Below are positions 1-8,081 of a DNA stretch of 64,000 nt, piece after piece. The stretch comes from Ochrobactrum sp. Marseille-Q0166. Lineage in GTDB: Bacteria > Pseudomonadota > Alphaproteobacteria > Rhizobiales > Rhizobiaceae. The notes beneath the pieces were generated by a model. The model was not told the origin of the DNA. It saw only the letters and a list, made by a program, of their open reading frames with translations, and made no database searches. The stretch is from positions 508,501-572,500 of the forward strand of contig NZ_JACJUO010000001.1 in NCBI RefSeq assembly GCF_014397025.1. Direction: 5' to 3'. The first letter of the stretch is position 1. Each line of letters begins with the position of its first letter. Both the position numbers and the translations under genes were made by a program.

Positions 1-89
1 TTGCTGATCTGGTTGGCATCACAGCTGCTGATCGCGACCAGATCGAAGTGCGTGTACAAGCGGGTAATAAACCTGCGCCAGAAGCCTGA
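1..89 (+). CDS. C-terminal tail of an unidentified protein (cut by window edge)
   Basis: The frame beginning at base 3 is open from the window edge to a TGA at 87-89 and encodes the last 28 residues of a protein. The tail is Ala/Asp/Glu-rich and ends in a Pro/Ala-rich stretch (...NKPAPEA). It ends 20 bases before the 3' end of the convergent MFS gene, a spacing that suits a real gene end. There is too little sequence to name a family. The longer overlapping frame (1-204) is not preferred because it runs into the MFS gene. Confidence 0.4.
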   Translation, partial: ADLVGITAADRDQIEVRVQAGNKPAPEA

Positions 90-109
90 CGCAGCTTTGC
101 ACATTGAAT

Positions 110-1351
110 TTAAGTGCGTCCTTGTAAATTGCGCGCTTTGCGTAATTGCGGGAACATGGCGGCCCATGCGGCTGCTACGACGATTGATCCCACGCCACCG
201 ATAACGACGGCAGGTACGGCACCGATGGCTGCTGCCATGAGACCAGCACGGAATTCGCCCAGCTCGTTTGAAGCACCGACAAAGACCATGTTGACGGCAT
301 TCACACGGCCACGAACATGGTCAGGCGTCCAGAGCTGCATCAGTGTTTCGCGGATATAGACGCTGATCATGTCGGCAGCACCGGCCAGAGCAAGCGCGAT
401 GATCGACAGCCATGTGAGGGTAGAGACGCCGAAAATGATGTTAAAGAAGCCGAACAGGGCGACGAAGACAAACATCACGCGGCCTGCGTGATCGCGGATT
501 GGGTGGCCTGCGAGCCAGATAGCCGTGAGAACAGCGCCGATACCGGGCGCAGAGCGCAGAAGGCCCAAGCCCCATGGACCAAGATCGAGAATATCGCGTG
601 CATAGATCGGTAGAAGCGCAACCGTACCGCCCAGCAGAACGGCAAACAAATCGAGCGAGATTGCCCCCAGAACGATCTTTTCTTTCCAGATATAGCGGAA
701 GCCCGCAAGCATGGTTGAGAGCGATCGCTCTTCCGTCATTGTATGCTGCTTCGGCTTTGGAATGGAGAAAATCAGAATAGAACCCGCAACCAGAAACACA
801 GTTGCTACGCCATAAGCAGCGATATGCGAGATGCCGTAGAGCAGGCCGCCAGCAACCGGGCCTACAATGGTTGCTACCTGCCAGGCTGATGAGTTCCACG
901 AAACAGCATTGGCAAAGTCTTCTGTCGGAACGAGATTGACCACAAGCGAAGCGGAAGATGGTCCGAGAAAAGCGCGCGCTATGCCGAAGACCAGCAATGC
1001 ACCAAAGACGACAATAGGTTCGAAGTCGCCAAACAAGGTGAGCAGCAACAGAAAGGCTGTGACGCCTGCTTCCAATACCAGCGACAGTCCCATGACAAGG
1101 CGCCGGCCAAAACGGTCAGCTGCAGCACCCGTAAAAAGAACAAGCAAAAGCGCTGGAAGAAACTGGACGAGGCCAACCATACCAAGATTGAATGCATCAC
1201 GGGTCTGGTCATAAATCTGCCAGCCAACAGCCACGCTGACGATCTGAACGGCAAAGGCGCTCAGGAAACGTGCGGCCCAATATTTTTTAAAGGAAACATG
1301 GCGAAATGCGGCATAACGATCCGCATGGGAAGCATCGGTACTGGGGGACAT
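110..1351 (-). CDS. MFS transporter, probable drug/siderophore-type exporter
   Basis: This 413-aa integral inner-membrane protein belongs to the major facilitator superfamily and resembles the MFS_3/EntS-like exporter group. Hydrophobic helices run through the whole length. Residues 75-84 (GAAADRFGRR) form the motif A loop between helices 2 and 3. It probably uses the proton gradient to export a small molecule, but the substrate cannot be read from sequence. It is a single gene on the minus strand, convergent with the fragment to its left and transcribed away from aqpZ's terminator. The ATG at 1351 is the only upstream in-frame start that gives a normal MFS N-terminus. Confidence 0.85.
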   Translation of the reverse strand: MSPSTDASHADRYAAFRHVSFKKYWAARFLSAFAVQIVSVAVGWQIYDQTRDAFNLGMVGLVQFLPALLLVLFTGAAADRFGRRLVMGLSLVLEAGVTAFLLLLTLFGDFEPIVVFGALLVFGIARAFLGPSSASLVVNLVPTEDFANAVSWNSSAWQVATIVGPVAGGLLYGISHIAAYGVATVFLVAGSILIFSIPKPKQHTMTEERSLSTMLAGFRYIWKEKIVLGAISLDLFAVLLGGTVALLPIYARDILDLGPWGLGLLRSAPGIGAVLTAIWLAGHPIRDHAGRVMFVFVALFGFFNIIFGVSTLTWLSIIALALAGAADMISVYIRETLMQLWTPDHVRGRVNAVNMVFVGASNELGEFRAGLMAAAIGAVPAVVIGGVGSIVVAAAWAAMFPQLRKARNLQGRT

Positions 1352-1498
1352 TGCTCAAGACATCTGTAAAAGGGAACTTCTTCTTACAGCAATTTTTAGC
1401 TGGAAAGTATCACATTAATTAGAGAATCTAACGCTTGTGCACCAAACCGGGAGCGTGCTTCTTTAGAGCCTGAGCAGGCGATAGCCAAGCAGCAGAAA

Positions 1499-1524
1499 AA
1501 GGCCGGTTTTAAACCGGCCTTCTG
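1499..1524 (-). terminator. Rho-independent terminator of aqpZ
   Basis: An 11-bp inverted repeat (AAGGCCGGTTT at 1499-1509 and its complement at 1511-1521) has a one-base centre. On the minus strand it is followed by a short T run. It lies 28 bases after the aqpZ stop codon. Confidence 0.8.
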
Positions 1525-1548
1525 TTAAATATCTTTCGTGAGTGCTCA

Positions 1549-2235
1549 TCAATCCTTGCCGAGAAGGCCTTTCCAGATAATGGCGCCGATAGCAGCCCCT
1601 ACCAACGGAGCCACCCAAAACAGCCAGAGCTGACCAAGCGCGCCGGTTTCTGCAAACAGGGCTGCCGCTGCAGATCGTGCCGGGTTGACCGAGGTATTTG
1701 TTACCGGGATTGAGACCAGATGGATCAGCGTCAGCCCAAGACCGATTGCAATAGGTGCGAAGCCTGCTGGTGCTGACGAGGATGTCGAGCCCAATATGAC
1801 GATCAAGAAGAAGGCCGTCAGCACAATTTCAACGAGGAGTGCCGAGGTCAGGCCGTAGCCGCCTGGTGAGAGTTCACCATAGCCGTTGGATGCGAAGCCT
1901 GCCGCTGTAAAGCCGCTTTTCCCGGTTGCGATGAGGTAAAGAATTGCTGCTGCAGCGATGCCGCCCAATACCTGTGCAATCCAATAAGGGATGAGGTCTT
2001 TCGCGGGGAAACGTCCTGCAATCAGAAGACCCAACGAAACGGCGGGGTTAAAATGGCCACCCGAAATCCCGCCTACAGCATAGGCCATTGTAAGGACGGT
2101 CAGACCGAAGGCAAGGGCAACGCCTGCAAAGCCGATGCCCAGTTCAGGATAGGCGGCTGCAAAGATCGCGCTGCCGCAACCACCAAAAACAAGCCAGAAT
2201 GTTCCGAAAAATTCTGCAGACAGTTTATTCAACAT
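1549..2235 (-). CDS. aqpZ: Aquaporin Z, water channel
   Basis: This 228-aa MIP-family inner-membrane protein conducts water. It has six helices and two NPA half-helices: NPA at 63-65 (HFNPAVS) and NPA at 184-186 (VNPARS). The selectivity-filter residues match water-specific AqpZ: F43, H172, T181 and R187, corresponding to E. coli F43/H174/T183/R189. It therefore should not be a glycerol facilitator. The gene is monocistronic, with a strong terminator after it and an unusually AT-rich region before it that must contain its promoter. Length is normal for the family. Confidence 0.95.
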   Translation of the reverse strand: MLNKLSAEFFGTFWLVFGGCGSAIFAAAYPELGIGFAGVALAFGLTVLTMAYAVGGISGGHFNPAVSLGLLIAGRFPAKDLIPYWIAQVLGGIAAAAILYLIATGKSGFTAAGFASNGYGELSPGGYGLTSALLVEIVLTAFFLIVILGSTSSSAPAGFAPIAIGLGLTLIHLVSIPVTNTSVNPARSAAAALFAETGALGQLWLFWVAPLVGAAIGAIIWKGLLGKD

Positions 2236-2563
2236 GGAAGTCCCCAGTGTTGGTGCCGTGATATTGCTACATGAGAATCAATTTCATAAATATATATAAA
2301 TGTCTATATTTGATCAAATTTGTTTTTATTTATATAAATAACTAATTTATAATTGTTTTATAATAATGGGAATCGTAGGATTTTTATTTTACTAAATGGT
2401 TAGATTTTTAATTTTCGGAATATCTAATTTTAAAAATAAACAAGAAAAAAGCGTGTATTAGCCGTTTTTATGCCTCAATTTAAACCACTCTGATTTTTGT
2501 CTGGCATATTGCCGTAACAGTCAAAAGCACGCTATAAGAAACTTGTTCGTGTAGATATTTGCC
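2236..2563. other. AT-rich intergenic region upstream of aqpZ
   Basis: This stretch of about 330 bases contains no convincing gene. The part from about 2280 to 2460 is almost entirely A and T, with runs of TATATAAAT-like sequence, and is clearly different from the flanking coding DNA. The aqpZ promoter must lie at the left edge. Such tracts are typical targets of MucR/H-NS-like silencers in this group, but no defined operator can be named. Confidence 0.6.
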
Positions 2564-2896
2564 ATGAAAACCATCTTGGCAAGTGGGTGTTTCGTGGGGC
2601 GTTATTGGGAGTTGCCAGCCTTGAATATTCAATTTCAGGCGCGAACATGCAGATGGGTTCTGCAATCCGCTATATGGGTGGGCTTCAGTGCAGTCCTTTC
2701 AGGCTGCACAGCGACAGCATGGTCGGAAACTGTCAGGATCGACAGCAAGCCACCAATGCCAACGGAATGTGCAGGCTGGCAGAGGATAGATCTAAAACAG
2801 CGCACGACAATGGTTTTGCTTCGCGAAGATGCACGCCTCGTTACCGACATTGATTCCCACAATCTAAAAGGCCGTAATCTGGGCTGTTGGGAATAA
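2564..2896 (+). CDS. Putative small lipoprotein resembling phage-type CAGW...HN...GCW proteins
   Basis: The open frame encodes up to 110 aa. The informative part is the C-terminal half. A hydrophobic stretch (WVGFSAVLSGC) ends in a lipobox-like LSGC. It is followed by a pattern I recognise from small lipoproteins in phages and prophages of rhizobia: ECAGW, then about 20 residues, D..L, then I-x2-HN-x2-GR-x-LGCW. Such proteins sit near lysis genes and may act like Rz1 spanin subunits. The true start is unclear; the ATG at 2564 gives a long atypical N-terminus, and the GTG at 2678 lies too close to the lipobox. No other phage gene is nearby. It could be a remnant. Confidence 0.4.
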   Translation: MKTILASGCFVGRYWELPALNIQFQARTCRWVLQSAIWVGFSAVLSGCTATAWSETVRIDSKPPMPTECAGWQRIDLKQRTTMVLLREDARLVTDIDSHNLKGRNLGCWE

Positions 2897-3284
2897 TACC
2901 TATCAATAATGCTTAACTTTTAAGCGATTGCAGCCGCGAATGTGGTGGATTTTTAATTCGTATTATTGTGGCTGTATTCACGCTTAGGAACTTCAAAACC
3001 CGGAACAACAACGGATTCAATATTTTACTGGTACGAAGCAACCGAAGTTCGCTTTTGTAGTTGCTTCACTGTGATACGAATTTTAGTTTCACCATACCCG
3101 TTTTTGTATGAGCATCCCAATATTTGCCTGATTGCCCTGCCTTATAAAAATCCAATGCTCTCGTAATTTTTACAAGTGATTCCGATAGAATTAACCTCAC
3201 ATTAACCATGGGGGTTAATGGTCTTTTTATATGGCTCCATCCGCAGCACCGACTGGTGCAAGGACAATTTAGAGAAATACAGCG
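2897..3284. other. Intergenic region before ftsE
   Basis: This region of about 390 bases has no convincing gene. A 66-aa open frame at 2966-3166 has no ribosome binding site or family features. The last 100 bases carry a CtrA-type box and a small hairpin, so the ftsE promoter probably lies there. Confidence 0.5.
3191..3207 (+). promoter_or_regulatory. CtrA-type binding site upstream of ftsE
   Basis: The sequence TTAA-CCTCACA-TTAACC matches the alphaproteobacterial CtrA consensus TTAA-N7-TTAA exactly. It lies about 80 bases before the ftsE start. The second half-site also forms an inverted repeat with GGTTAAT at 3213-3219, followed by a short T run, so a weak terminator is an alternative reading. 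Control of ftsEX by CtrA is an inference. Confidence 0.55.
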
Positions 3285-3944
3285 GTGATACGTTTTGAGA
3301 ATGTCGGCCTGAGATATGGTATGGGACCCGAGATCCTGAAGGATGTCAGCTTCCATATTCCGCCGCGCTCATTCCAGTTTCTGACTGGCCCTTCAGGTGC
3401 CGGAAAGACGTCGCTTTTGCGATTGCTTTTTATGGCGCTCAAGCCAACGCGAGGACTTATCAATATTTTTGGCAAGGATGTTGCGCGACTTGACCATAAG
3501 GAAATTCCGCTATTGCGTCGGCGCGTTGGAATTGTATTTCAGGATTTTCGCCTTCTTGATCATTTAACTACTTATGAGAATGTTGCACTTCCGCTGCGTG
3601 TCCGTGGTAAGGAAGAAGCCACTTATCGTCATGAAGTTGAAGAACTTCTGCACTGGGTGGGGCTTGGTGATCGCATGAACGTGTTGCCGCCGGTGCTTTC
3701 GGGTGGTGAAAAACAGCGCGCAGCGATTGCACGTGCGCTGATTGATCAGCCGGAACTGCTGTTGGCGGACGAACCGACAGGCAATGTTGATCCACCGCTC
3801 GCAAAGCGTTTGTTGCGGCTTTTCACAGAGCTTAATCGGTCTGGCACTGCTGTTGTCATTGCGACGCATGATCTGTCTCTGATGGATCAGGTTAATGCAC
3901 GTCGCATGATCCTCGAACATGGGCGGCTCGATATTTATGAATAA
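3285..3944 (+). CDS. ftsE: Cell-division ATP-binding protein FtsE
   Basis: This 219-aa cytoplasmic ABC ATPase pairs with FtsX at the division site. The complex controls peptidoglycan hydrolases through FtsX. Walker A is GPSGAGKT at 35-42, the Q-loop is in VFQDFRLL (84-91), the ABC signature LSGGE is at 138-142, Walker B runs through ADEPTG at 161-166, and an H-loop THD follows. The length is normal for FtsE. The start is a GTG at 3285, because the conserved N-terminus (IRFENVGLRYG) begins directly after it. The 3' end overlaps ftsX, which indicates translational coupling. Confidence 0.95.
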   Translation: MIRFENVGLRYGMGPEILKDVSFHIPPRSFQFLTGPSGAGKTSLLRLLFMALKPTRGLINIFGKDVARLDHKEIPLLRRRVGIVFQDFRLLDHLTTYENVALPLRVRGKEEATYRHEVEELLHWVGLGDRMNVLPPVLSGGEKQRAAIARALIDQPELLLADEPTGNVDPPLAKRLLRLFTELNRSGTAVVIATHDLSLMDQVNARRMILEHGRLDIYE

Positions 3945-4974
3945 TACGAGCGGAAACAGACAAAACACTTTTGCCAAAGTCAGCGAAGACGTGCGCATAC
4001 GCTTTGAAGACCTCAAGGATATGCTCCTCGTACGTATTGGGAAACGCAGAAAGCGCCAAGGACCTAATCCAATCGTTCCGGATGGAAGTGTCACTGGAAC
4101 GGCTTTGGTCATAGTGATTGCAATTATGACCTTTCTCGCCTGTCTAACCCTTGGCGGCGTTACACTTGTGCGTACATCAGCTGCGCAATGGCAAAGCCAG
4201 ATTGCCCGCGAGGCAACCATCCAGATCAGGCCCGTCGACGGCTTGGACATGGAAAAAGCACTGTTGGATGCAAGTGCTATCGCACGCGGCTTCGCGGGCG
4301 TGAAGGACACCAGTATTGTTGACAAGGATGCAACCGCACGCCTGCTCGAGCCTTGGCTTGGAAGTGGCCTCGACATCGATGAATTGCCGGTGCCGCGTCT
4401 CGTGGTTGTAACCATTGATGAAAACGCACCACCTGATTTTGAAACCATGCGTGCTGAGATTTCACGCGCTATACCGAGCGCTAGTTTTGATGACCATCGG
4501 ACATGGGTCGACAGGCTTGTTTCCATGGCTAATACGACTGTGCTGATCGGTACTGGTGTTTTGTCGCTGGTGATAGCCGCAACGGTTTTAACGGTGATTT
4601 TTGCCACGCGTGGTGCGATGTCCGGCAATGGTCATATCATCGAGGTTTTGCATTTCATCGGTGCAGAATCAAAGTTTGTTGCACGTGAGTTCGAATGGCA
4701 CTTCTTTCGGACCGCTCTCAAGGGGGCATTGTTCGGCGGGGGAGCAGCTATGCTGGTATTTTTGGGATTTTCATGGTGGGCATCACGTCGCATGGGAACG
4801 CCTGCTGGCGATCAGGCAGCTGCAATGTTTGGTAACTTTGCCATTGGTCGTGATGGCTATATTGGTGCTGCCGCAATCATCATTCTGGTGAGCTTTCTGA
4901 CGATGCTGACAAGCCGTTTGACGGTTGTCCGTCAACTCGCGACAATGGATGGTCCTGGAGTGCGTGGTGAATGA
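3937..4974 (+). CDS. ftsX: Cell-division ABC transporter permease FtsX
   Basis: This inner-membrane partner of FtsE has 345 aa from the ATG at 3937, which overlaps the ftsE stop by 8 bases. An upstream ATG at 3919 would add six residues. The topology is typical of FtsX: a basic cytoplasmic N-terminus, a first helix at about 55-77, a periplasmic domain of about 125 residues, then three more helices in the C-terminal half with the conserved permease pattern (FIGAESKFVAREFE). The periplasmic domain would recruit an activator of murein hydrolases. The stop overlaps the start of the next gene as ATGA, so the three genes form an operon. Confidence 0.92.
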   Translation: MNNTSGNRQNTFAKVSEDVRIRFEDLKDMLLVRIGKRRKRQGPNPIVPDGSVTGTALVIVIAIMTFLACLTLGGVTLVRTSAAQWQSQIAREATIQIRPVDGLDMEKALLDASAIARGFAGVKDTSIVDKDATARLLEPWLGSGLDIDELPVPRLVVVTIDENAPPDFETMRAEISRAIPSASFDDHRTWVDRLVSMANTTVLIGTGVLSLVIAATVLTVIFATRGAMSGNGHIIEVLHFIGAESKFVAREFEWHFFRTALKGALFGGGAAMLVFLGFSWWASRRMGTPAGDQAAAMFGNFAIGRDGYIGAAAIIILVSFLTMLTSRLTVVRQLATMDGPGVRGE

Positions 4975-5858
4975 CAGCGTTTTTTGCCAATTCCGACCGG
5001 AAATCACGACTTCCTCGCAGGTTTTCGATTTATCGCCGCAATAATAGCTATGATAATGAGGCGAAGGAAAATCAGATTCGGCGTATAACTTCGGCGGAAT
5101 ATCTGGAAGGTAATGATGCAGCGACAGGCAAAGAACCTAGGTTGCATAGGGGCGCTGTGGTATGGCGACGTAGCGGCGCTGTGGACGCATCATCGGGTAT
5201 TGCTTTGGCGGGCGCTAAATTTCTATGGTCACTTTTAATGCGTGTATACCGTCGACTTCAGCCCGTTTCCATTTTTCTCTTCCTGTTGCTTCTTGCCTTT
5301 CTTATTGGCTTTGTTTGGTTCAGTGAAAAAGTCACGAGTATGCAGTCGCCAGCGTTGGACGCGCCAGCGGATGCCATTGTCGTTTTAACGGGAGGCCAGT
5401 CGCGTATTCAGGCTGCACTTGATCTTCTGAAAGATAAACAAGGCAAGAGGTTGCTGATCAGCGGTGTGCATCCATCGACCAATGAGAGAGATTTGCAGCG
5501 CGCCACGCATACCGACGCCAGCCTGTTTAACTGTTGTGTCGATCTGGATCGTTCCGCACTCAATACGGTAGGAAATGCAACGGAAAGCGAACGCTGGATT
5601 CGTGCCAACGGTTATCATCGAGTGATTGTGGTCACCAATAATTACCATATCCCACGCAGTATTCTCGAAATGTCTTCTCGCATGCAGGATGTCGAGTTCG
5701 TCCCATATCCGGTTGTGAATGGTGAAAAGCGCACGCATAGCTGGGTGGCTGAAAGCGATACGCTCCGAGTCCTTTTCATCGAATATGTCAAATATATTGG
5801 TGCAGCTATCCGTGTGGGTGGTGCGAAGATTTTTGGTAATACGTCTGCACCCTCATAG
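4971..5858 (+). CDS. YdcF-like DUF218 membrane-anchored protein
   Basis: This 295-aa protein starts with an ATGA overlap on the ftsX stop. Residues 1-90 are polar, charged and poorly conserved-looking. A single helix at about 99-117 is followed by a DUF218 domain (from about 133) with the opening DAIVVLTGGQSRIQAAL and the later NNYHIPRS motif. DUF218 proteins (YdcF, SanA, ElyC) act in envelope homeostasis, but the reaction is not established for most. An internal ATG at 5238 (MRVYRR) would give a more usual SanA-like length of about 206 aa, so the start is uncertain. The position after ftsEX fits an envelope role. Confidence 0.85.
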   Translation: MTAFFANSDRKSRLPRRFSIYRRNNSYDNEAKENQIRRITSAEYLEGNDAATGKEPRLHRGAVVWRRSGAVDASSGIALAGAKFLWSLLMRVYRRLQPVSIFLFLLLLAFLIGFVWFSEKVTSMQSPALDAPADAIVVLTGGQSRIQAALDLLKDKQGKRLLISGVHPSTNERDLQRATHTDASLFNCCVDLDRSALNTVGNATESERWIRANGYHRVIVVTNNYHIPRSILEMSSRMQDVEFVPYPVVNGEKRTHSWVAESDTLRVLFIEYVKYIGAAIRVGGAKIFGNTSAPS

Positions 5859-6014
5859 GCCTAAAGCCGTGATTATAGTTCGGACTGACTGAATCAGAAT
5901 GGCACGAAGATTTCTTTATGGAAAAACTCGAACTTCCTGATATATCGGTTGCCGCTGCCTTTTAGATGCAGCTCTCAGTTTCTTTTGCCTGATCAATTCT
6001 CACGATGACATGGG

Positions 6015-6848
6015 ATGGGGGGCATAACCAAGGTCTTCGCCGATACGATGCTTCTCTATCTGCGCTCCATTTTATTCAATATCGCATTCTACATCAGTAC
6101 CTTCGTGCAGATGGTACTTTACACGCCGTTTTACTTTCTGCTTCCACGCAAGAAAGCATGGATAGTTCCAAAGACATGGGCGCGGGTTAATTTGTGGCTG
6201 CAAAAATATATTGCGGGCACTGATTATGTGATCGAAGGTCTCGAAAATATTCCGGAAGGTGCATATATCGTCGCACCGAAACATCAGTCCGCATGGGATA
6301 CTTATGCTTTTCTACCTCAGCTCGATGATCCTGTTCTGATCCTCAAGCGTGAGTTGATGCGGATACCGCTGTTCGGCTGGTATGTTGCAAAGATGGAAAT
6401 GATTCCTGTTGACCGCGGATCGCGGGTCAAAGCACTGCATTCCATTACCTTCGGTGCCCAGAAAGCGATTGCTGAAGGTCGTCAGATTCTTATCTATCCT
6501 GAAGGTACACGTCGTTCACCAGGCGCGCCACCGCAATATAAGTATGGCATTGTTCATCTTTATGACGCACTGAAACTTCCGGTTTTGCCAATAGCACATA
6601 ATGCCGGACTCTACTGGCCTCGCCGCAGGTTCCTGCGTTTTCCGGGCACAATTCGCTGTCGTGTGCTGCCGCCCATTCCTGCAGGGTTAGAGAAAGAAGA
6701 ATTTCTACGTCGTCTGATCGAGACGACAGAAACCGCGTGTGATGACCTGCTCGTTGCAGCAAGCCGTGACGTTAACGCTCCGCCTATGCCACCGACAGCC
6801 GTGCAACGGTTGAAGGAACTCAATGAAATAACGACTGTTGTTAAATGA
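6015..6848 (+). CDS. plsC: 1-acyl-sn-glycerol-3-phosphate acyltransferase
   Basis: This 277-aa membrane-bound LPLAT-family enzyme acylates lysophosphatidic acid to phosphatidic acid in phospholipid synthesis. A hydrophobic N-terminal segment (about 15-43) anchors it. The catalytic HX4D motif is H90-QSAW-D95 and the substrate-binding EGTR motif is at 163-166 (YPEGTRRSPG). Neither candidate start has a good ribosome binding site; ATG 6015 is used here, and ATG 6048 (MLLYLRS) is a reasonable alternative. It is separated from the DUF218 gene by about 155 bases and may have its own promoter. Confidence 0.93.
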   Translation: MGGITKVFADTMLLYLRSILFNIAFYISTFVQMVLYTPFYFLLPRKKAWIVPKTWARVNLWLQKYIAGTDYVIEGLENIPEGAYIVAPKHQSAWDTYAFLPQLDDPVLILKRELMRIPLFGWYVAKMEMIPVDRGSRVKALHSITFGAQKAIAEGRQILIYPEGTRRSPGAPPQYKYGIVHLYDALKLPVLPIAHNAGLYWPRRRFLRFPGTIRCRVLPPIPAGLEKEEFLRRLIETTETACDDLLVAASRDVNAPPMPPTAVQRLKELNEITTVVK

Positions 6849-6866
6849 ACCGATAGCGCTCTGCTT

Positions 6867-6920
6867 CGCAAGAAAGAACGGCAAAACTTCATGTTTTGTT
6901 AAACTTTCGTTTTTCTTGCG
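6867..6920. repeat. Two-tier inverted repeat between plsC and ppa
   Basis: The outer arms (6867-6880 and 6908-6920) are complementary except for one missing base. Inside them, CAAAAC (6882-6887) pairs with GTTTTG (6893-6898). It could fold as a long hairpin after plsC. There is no T run, so ordinary termination is uncertain. Confidence 0.5.
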
Positions 6921-6967
6921 CGAAAACATGAAACCCGTTATCAGAGCGCGATACGAAAGGACCCATC

Positions 6968-7498
6968 ATGAATATCGATGCTATCTCGATTGGTAAAAAT
7001 CCGCCAGAAGACATCAACGTAATCATCGAAGTGCCAGTTGGCGGACAGCCGATCAAGTACGAGATGGACAAAGAAGCTGGTGCTCTGATTGTGGACCGCT
7101 TTCTTTATACGCCGATGACCTATCCGGGCAATTACGGCTTTGTTCCGCATACGCTTTCAGAAGATGGCGACCCAATCGACGTTTTGGTTTGCAATACGCG
7201 CCCACTGATCCCTGGTTGTGTTATCAATTGTCGTCCAATTGGCGTCTTAGTCATGGAAGACAACTCCGGTAAAGATGAAAAGATCATCGCCGTTCCTTCG
7301 CCAAAACTTACACAACGTTATGAAAAGGTGCATGATTATTCGGATCTTCCCGAGATCACGCTTAAGCAGATTGCGCACTTCTTCGAACATTACAAAGATC
7401 TGGAACCTGGTAAGTGGGTCAAGATCGGTGACTGGGGTGATGAAGATTACGCACGCAAGTTCATTGTCGAAGCAATTGAACGCGCTAAGAGCAAGTAA
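6968..7498 (+). CDS. ppa: Inorganic pyrophosphatase
   Basis: This 176-aa cytoplasmic family I soluble pyrophosphatase hydrolyses PPi to phosphate and pulls biosynthetic reactions forward. The signature DGDPIDV lies at 66-72, with metal ligands D66, D71 and D103 matching E. coli D65/D70/D102. Length and N-terminus are normal. A GAAAGGA ribosome binding site precedes the ATG. The gene is monocistronic with a strong terminator 22 bases downstream. Confidence 0.97.
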   Translation: MNIDAISIGKNPPEDINVIIEVPVGGQPIKYEMDKEAGALIVDRFLYTPMTYPGNYGFVPHTLSEDGDPIDVLVCNTRPLIPGCVINCRPIGVLVMEDNSGKDEKIIAVPSPKLTQRYEKVHDYSDLPEITLKQIAHFFEHYKDLEPGKWVKIGDWGDEDYARKFIVEAIERAKSK

Positions 7499-7520
7499 TT
7501 ATTTTTATAGTTTATTTAAA

Positions 7521-7554
7521 AAAGTGCCCGGATAAAAATCCGGGCACTTTTGTT
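7521..7554. terminator. Bidirectional terminator between ppa and yggT
   Basis: A perfect 12-bp stem (7521-7532 with 7539-7550) has a six-base TAAAAA loop. It has T-rich sequence on both sides, so it can serve ppa (+) and the convergent yggT (-). Confidence 0.88.
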
Positions 7555-7576
7555 TATAGTCTATTTTGCTATCTGC

Positions 7577-7867
7577 TCAGAGCAGAGCGGGGAGTAGCGT
7601 CGTCCACATGAACTGACGGATAAAGAAGATAATCAGCAGCAAAACGATTGGCGAAATATCTATACCGCCAAGATTCGGCAGAATATTGCGGATCGGGCGC
7701 AGAACCGGCTCGGTAACTTTGTAAAGAAACTCGCCAATTGAAGCCACGAAACGGTTGGAAGAATTGACGACGTTGAACGCATAGAGCCATGAGAAAATGG
7801 CGCTTGCGATGATGATCCAGGTATAGATATCGAGCGCCAGATCAATGGTGCGAAACAATGCGATCAT
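7577..7867 (-). CDS. YggT family membrane protein
   Basis: This 96-aa protein has two hydrophobic segments flanking the conserved core [22 protein letters not shown], the hallmark of YggT. Members are linked to osmotic tolerance and, in other phyla, to cell division and septum proteins; the exact role here is not known. The start at 7867 is chosen because a strong AAGGAGAAGG site lies just upstream on the minus strand. A longer in-frame extension to 7957 lacks such a site and would add 30 atypical residues. Confidence 0.9.
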   Translation of the reverse strand: MIALFRTIDLALDIYTWIIIASAIFSWLYAFNVVNSSNRFVASIGEFLYKVTEPVLRPIRNILPNLGGIDISPIVLLLIIFFIRQFMWTTLLPALL

Positions 7868-8081
7868 AAAACCTTCTCCTTGAGAATTTTCCGAGATGTA
7901 GCGGTTGCATTCGTCAAGAACAAGGGCAGAGATGGCTGTTTCTTTAACCCAAGGCATTCAATAGAGCCGGTGACAGCAGCAACGGTGCTGTGTATCAATT
8001 ACGCTGGGAACAGAACCATCCGCATTGTCTGCCATTCGTTCTGTGTGCCGTACAACGTCTTTTGCAGGCTGCGAAACTGCG

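Noticed and set aside
2966..3166. 66-aa open frame upstream of ftsE
   Set aside because: No ribosome binding site, no hydrophobic or family pattern, and it lies in a region better explained as promoter and leader.
3564..4628. 354-aa open frame antisense to ftsE/ftsX
   Set aside because: It runs opposite two well-conserved genes, has no ribosome binding site, and its product is a Ser/Arg-rich composition typical of reverse-strand shadows.
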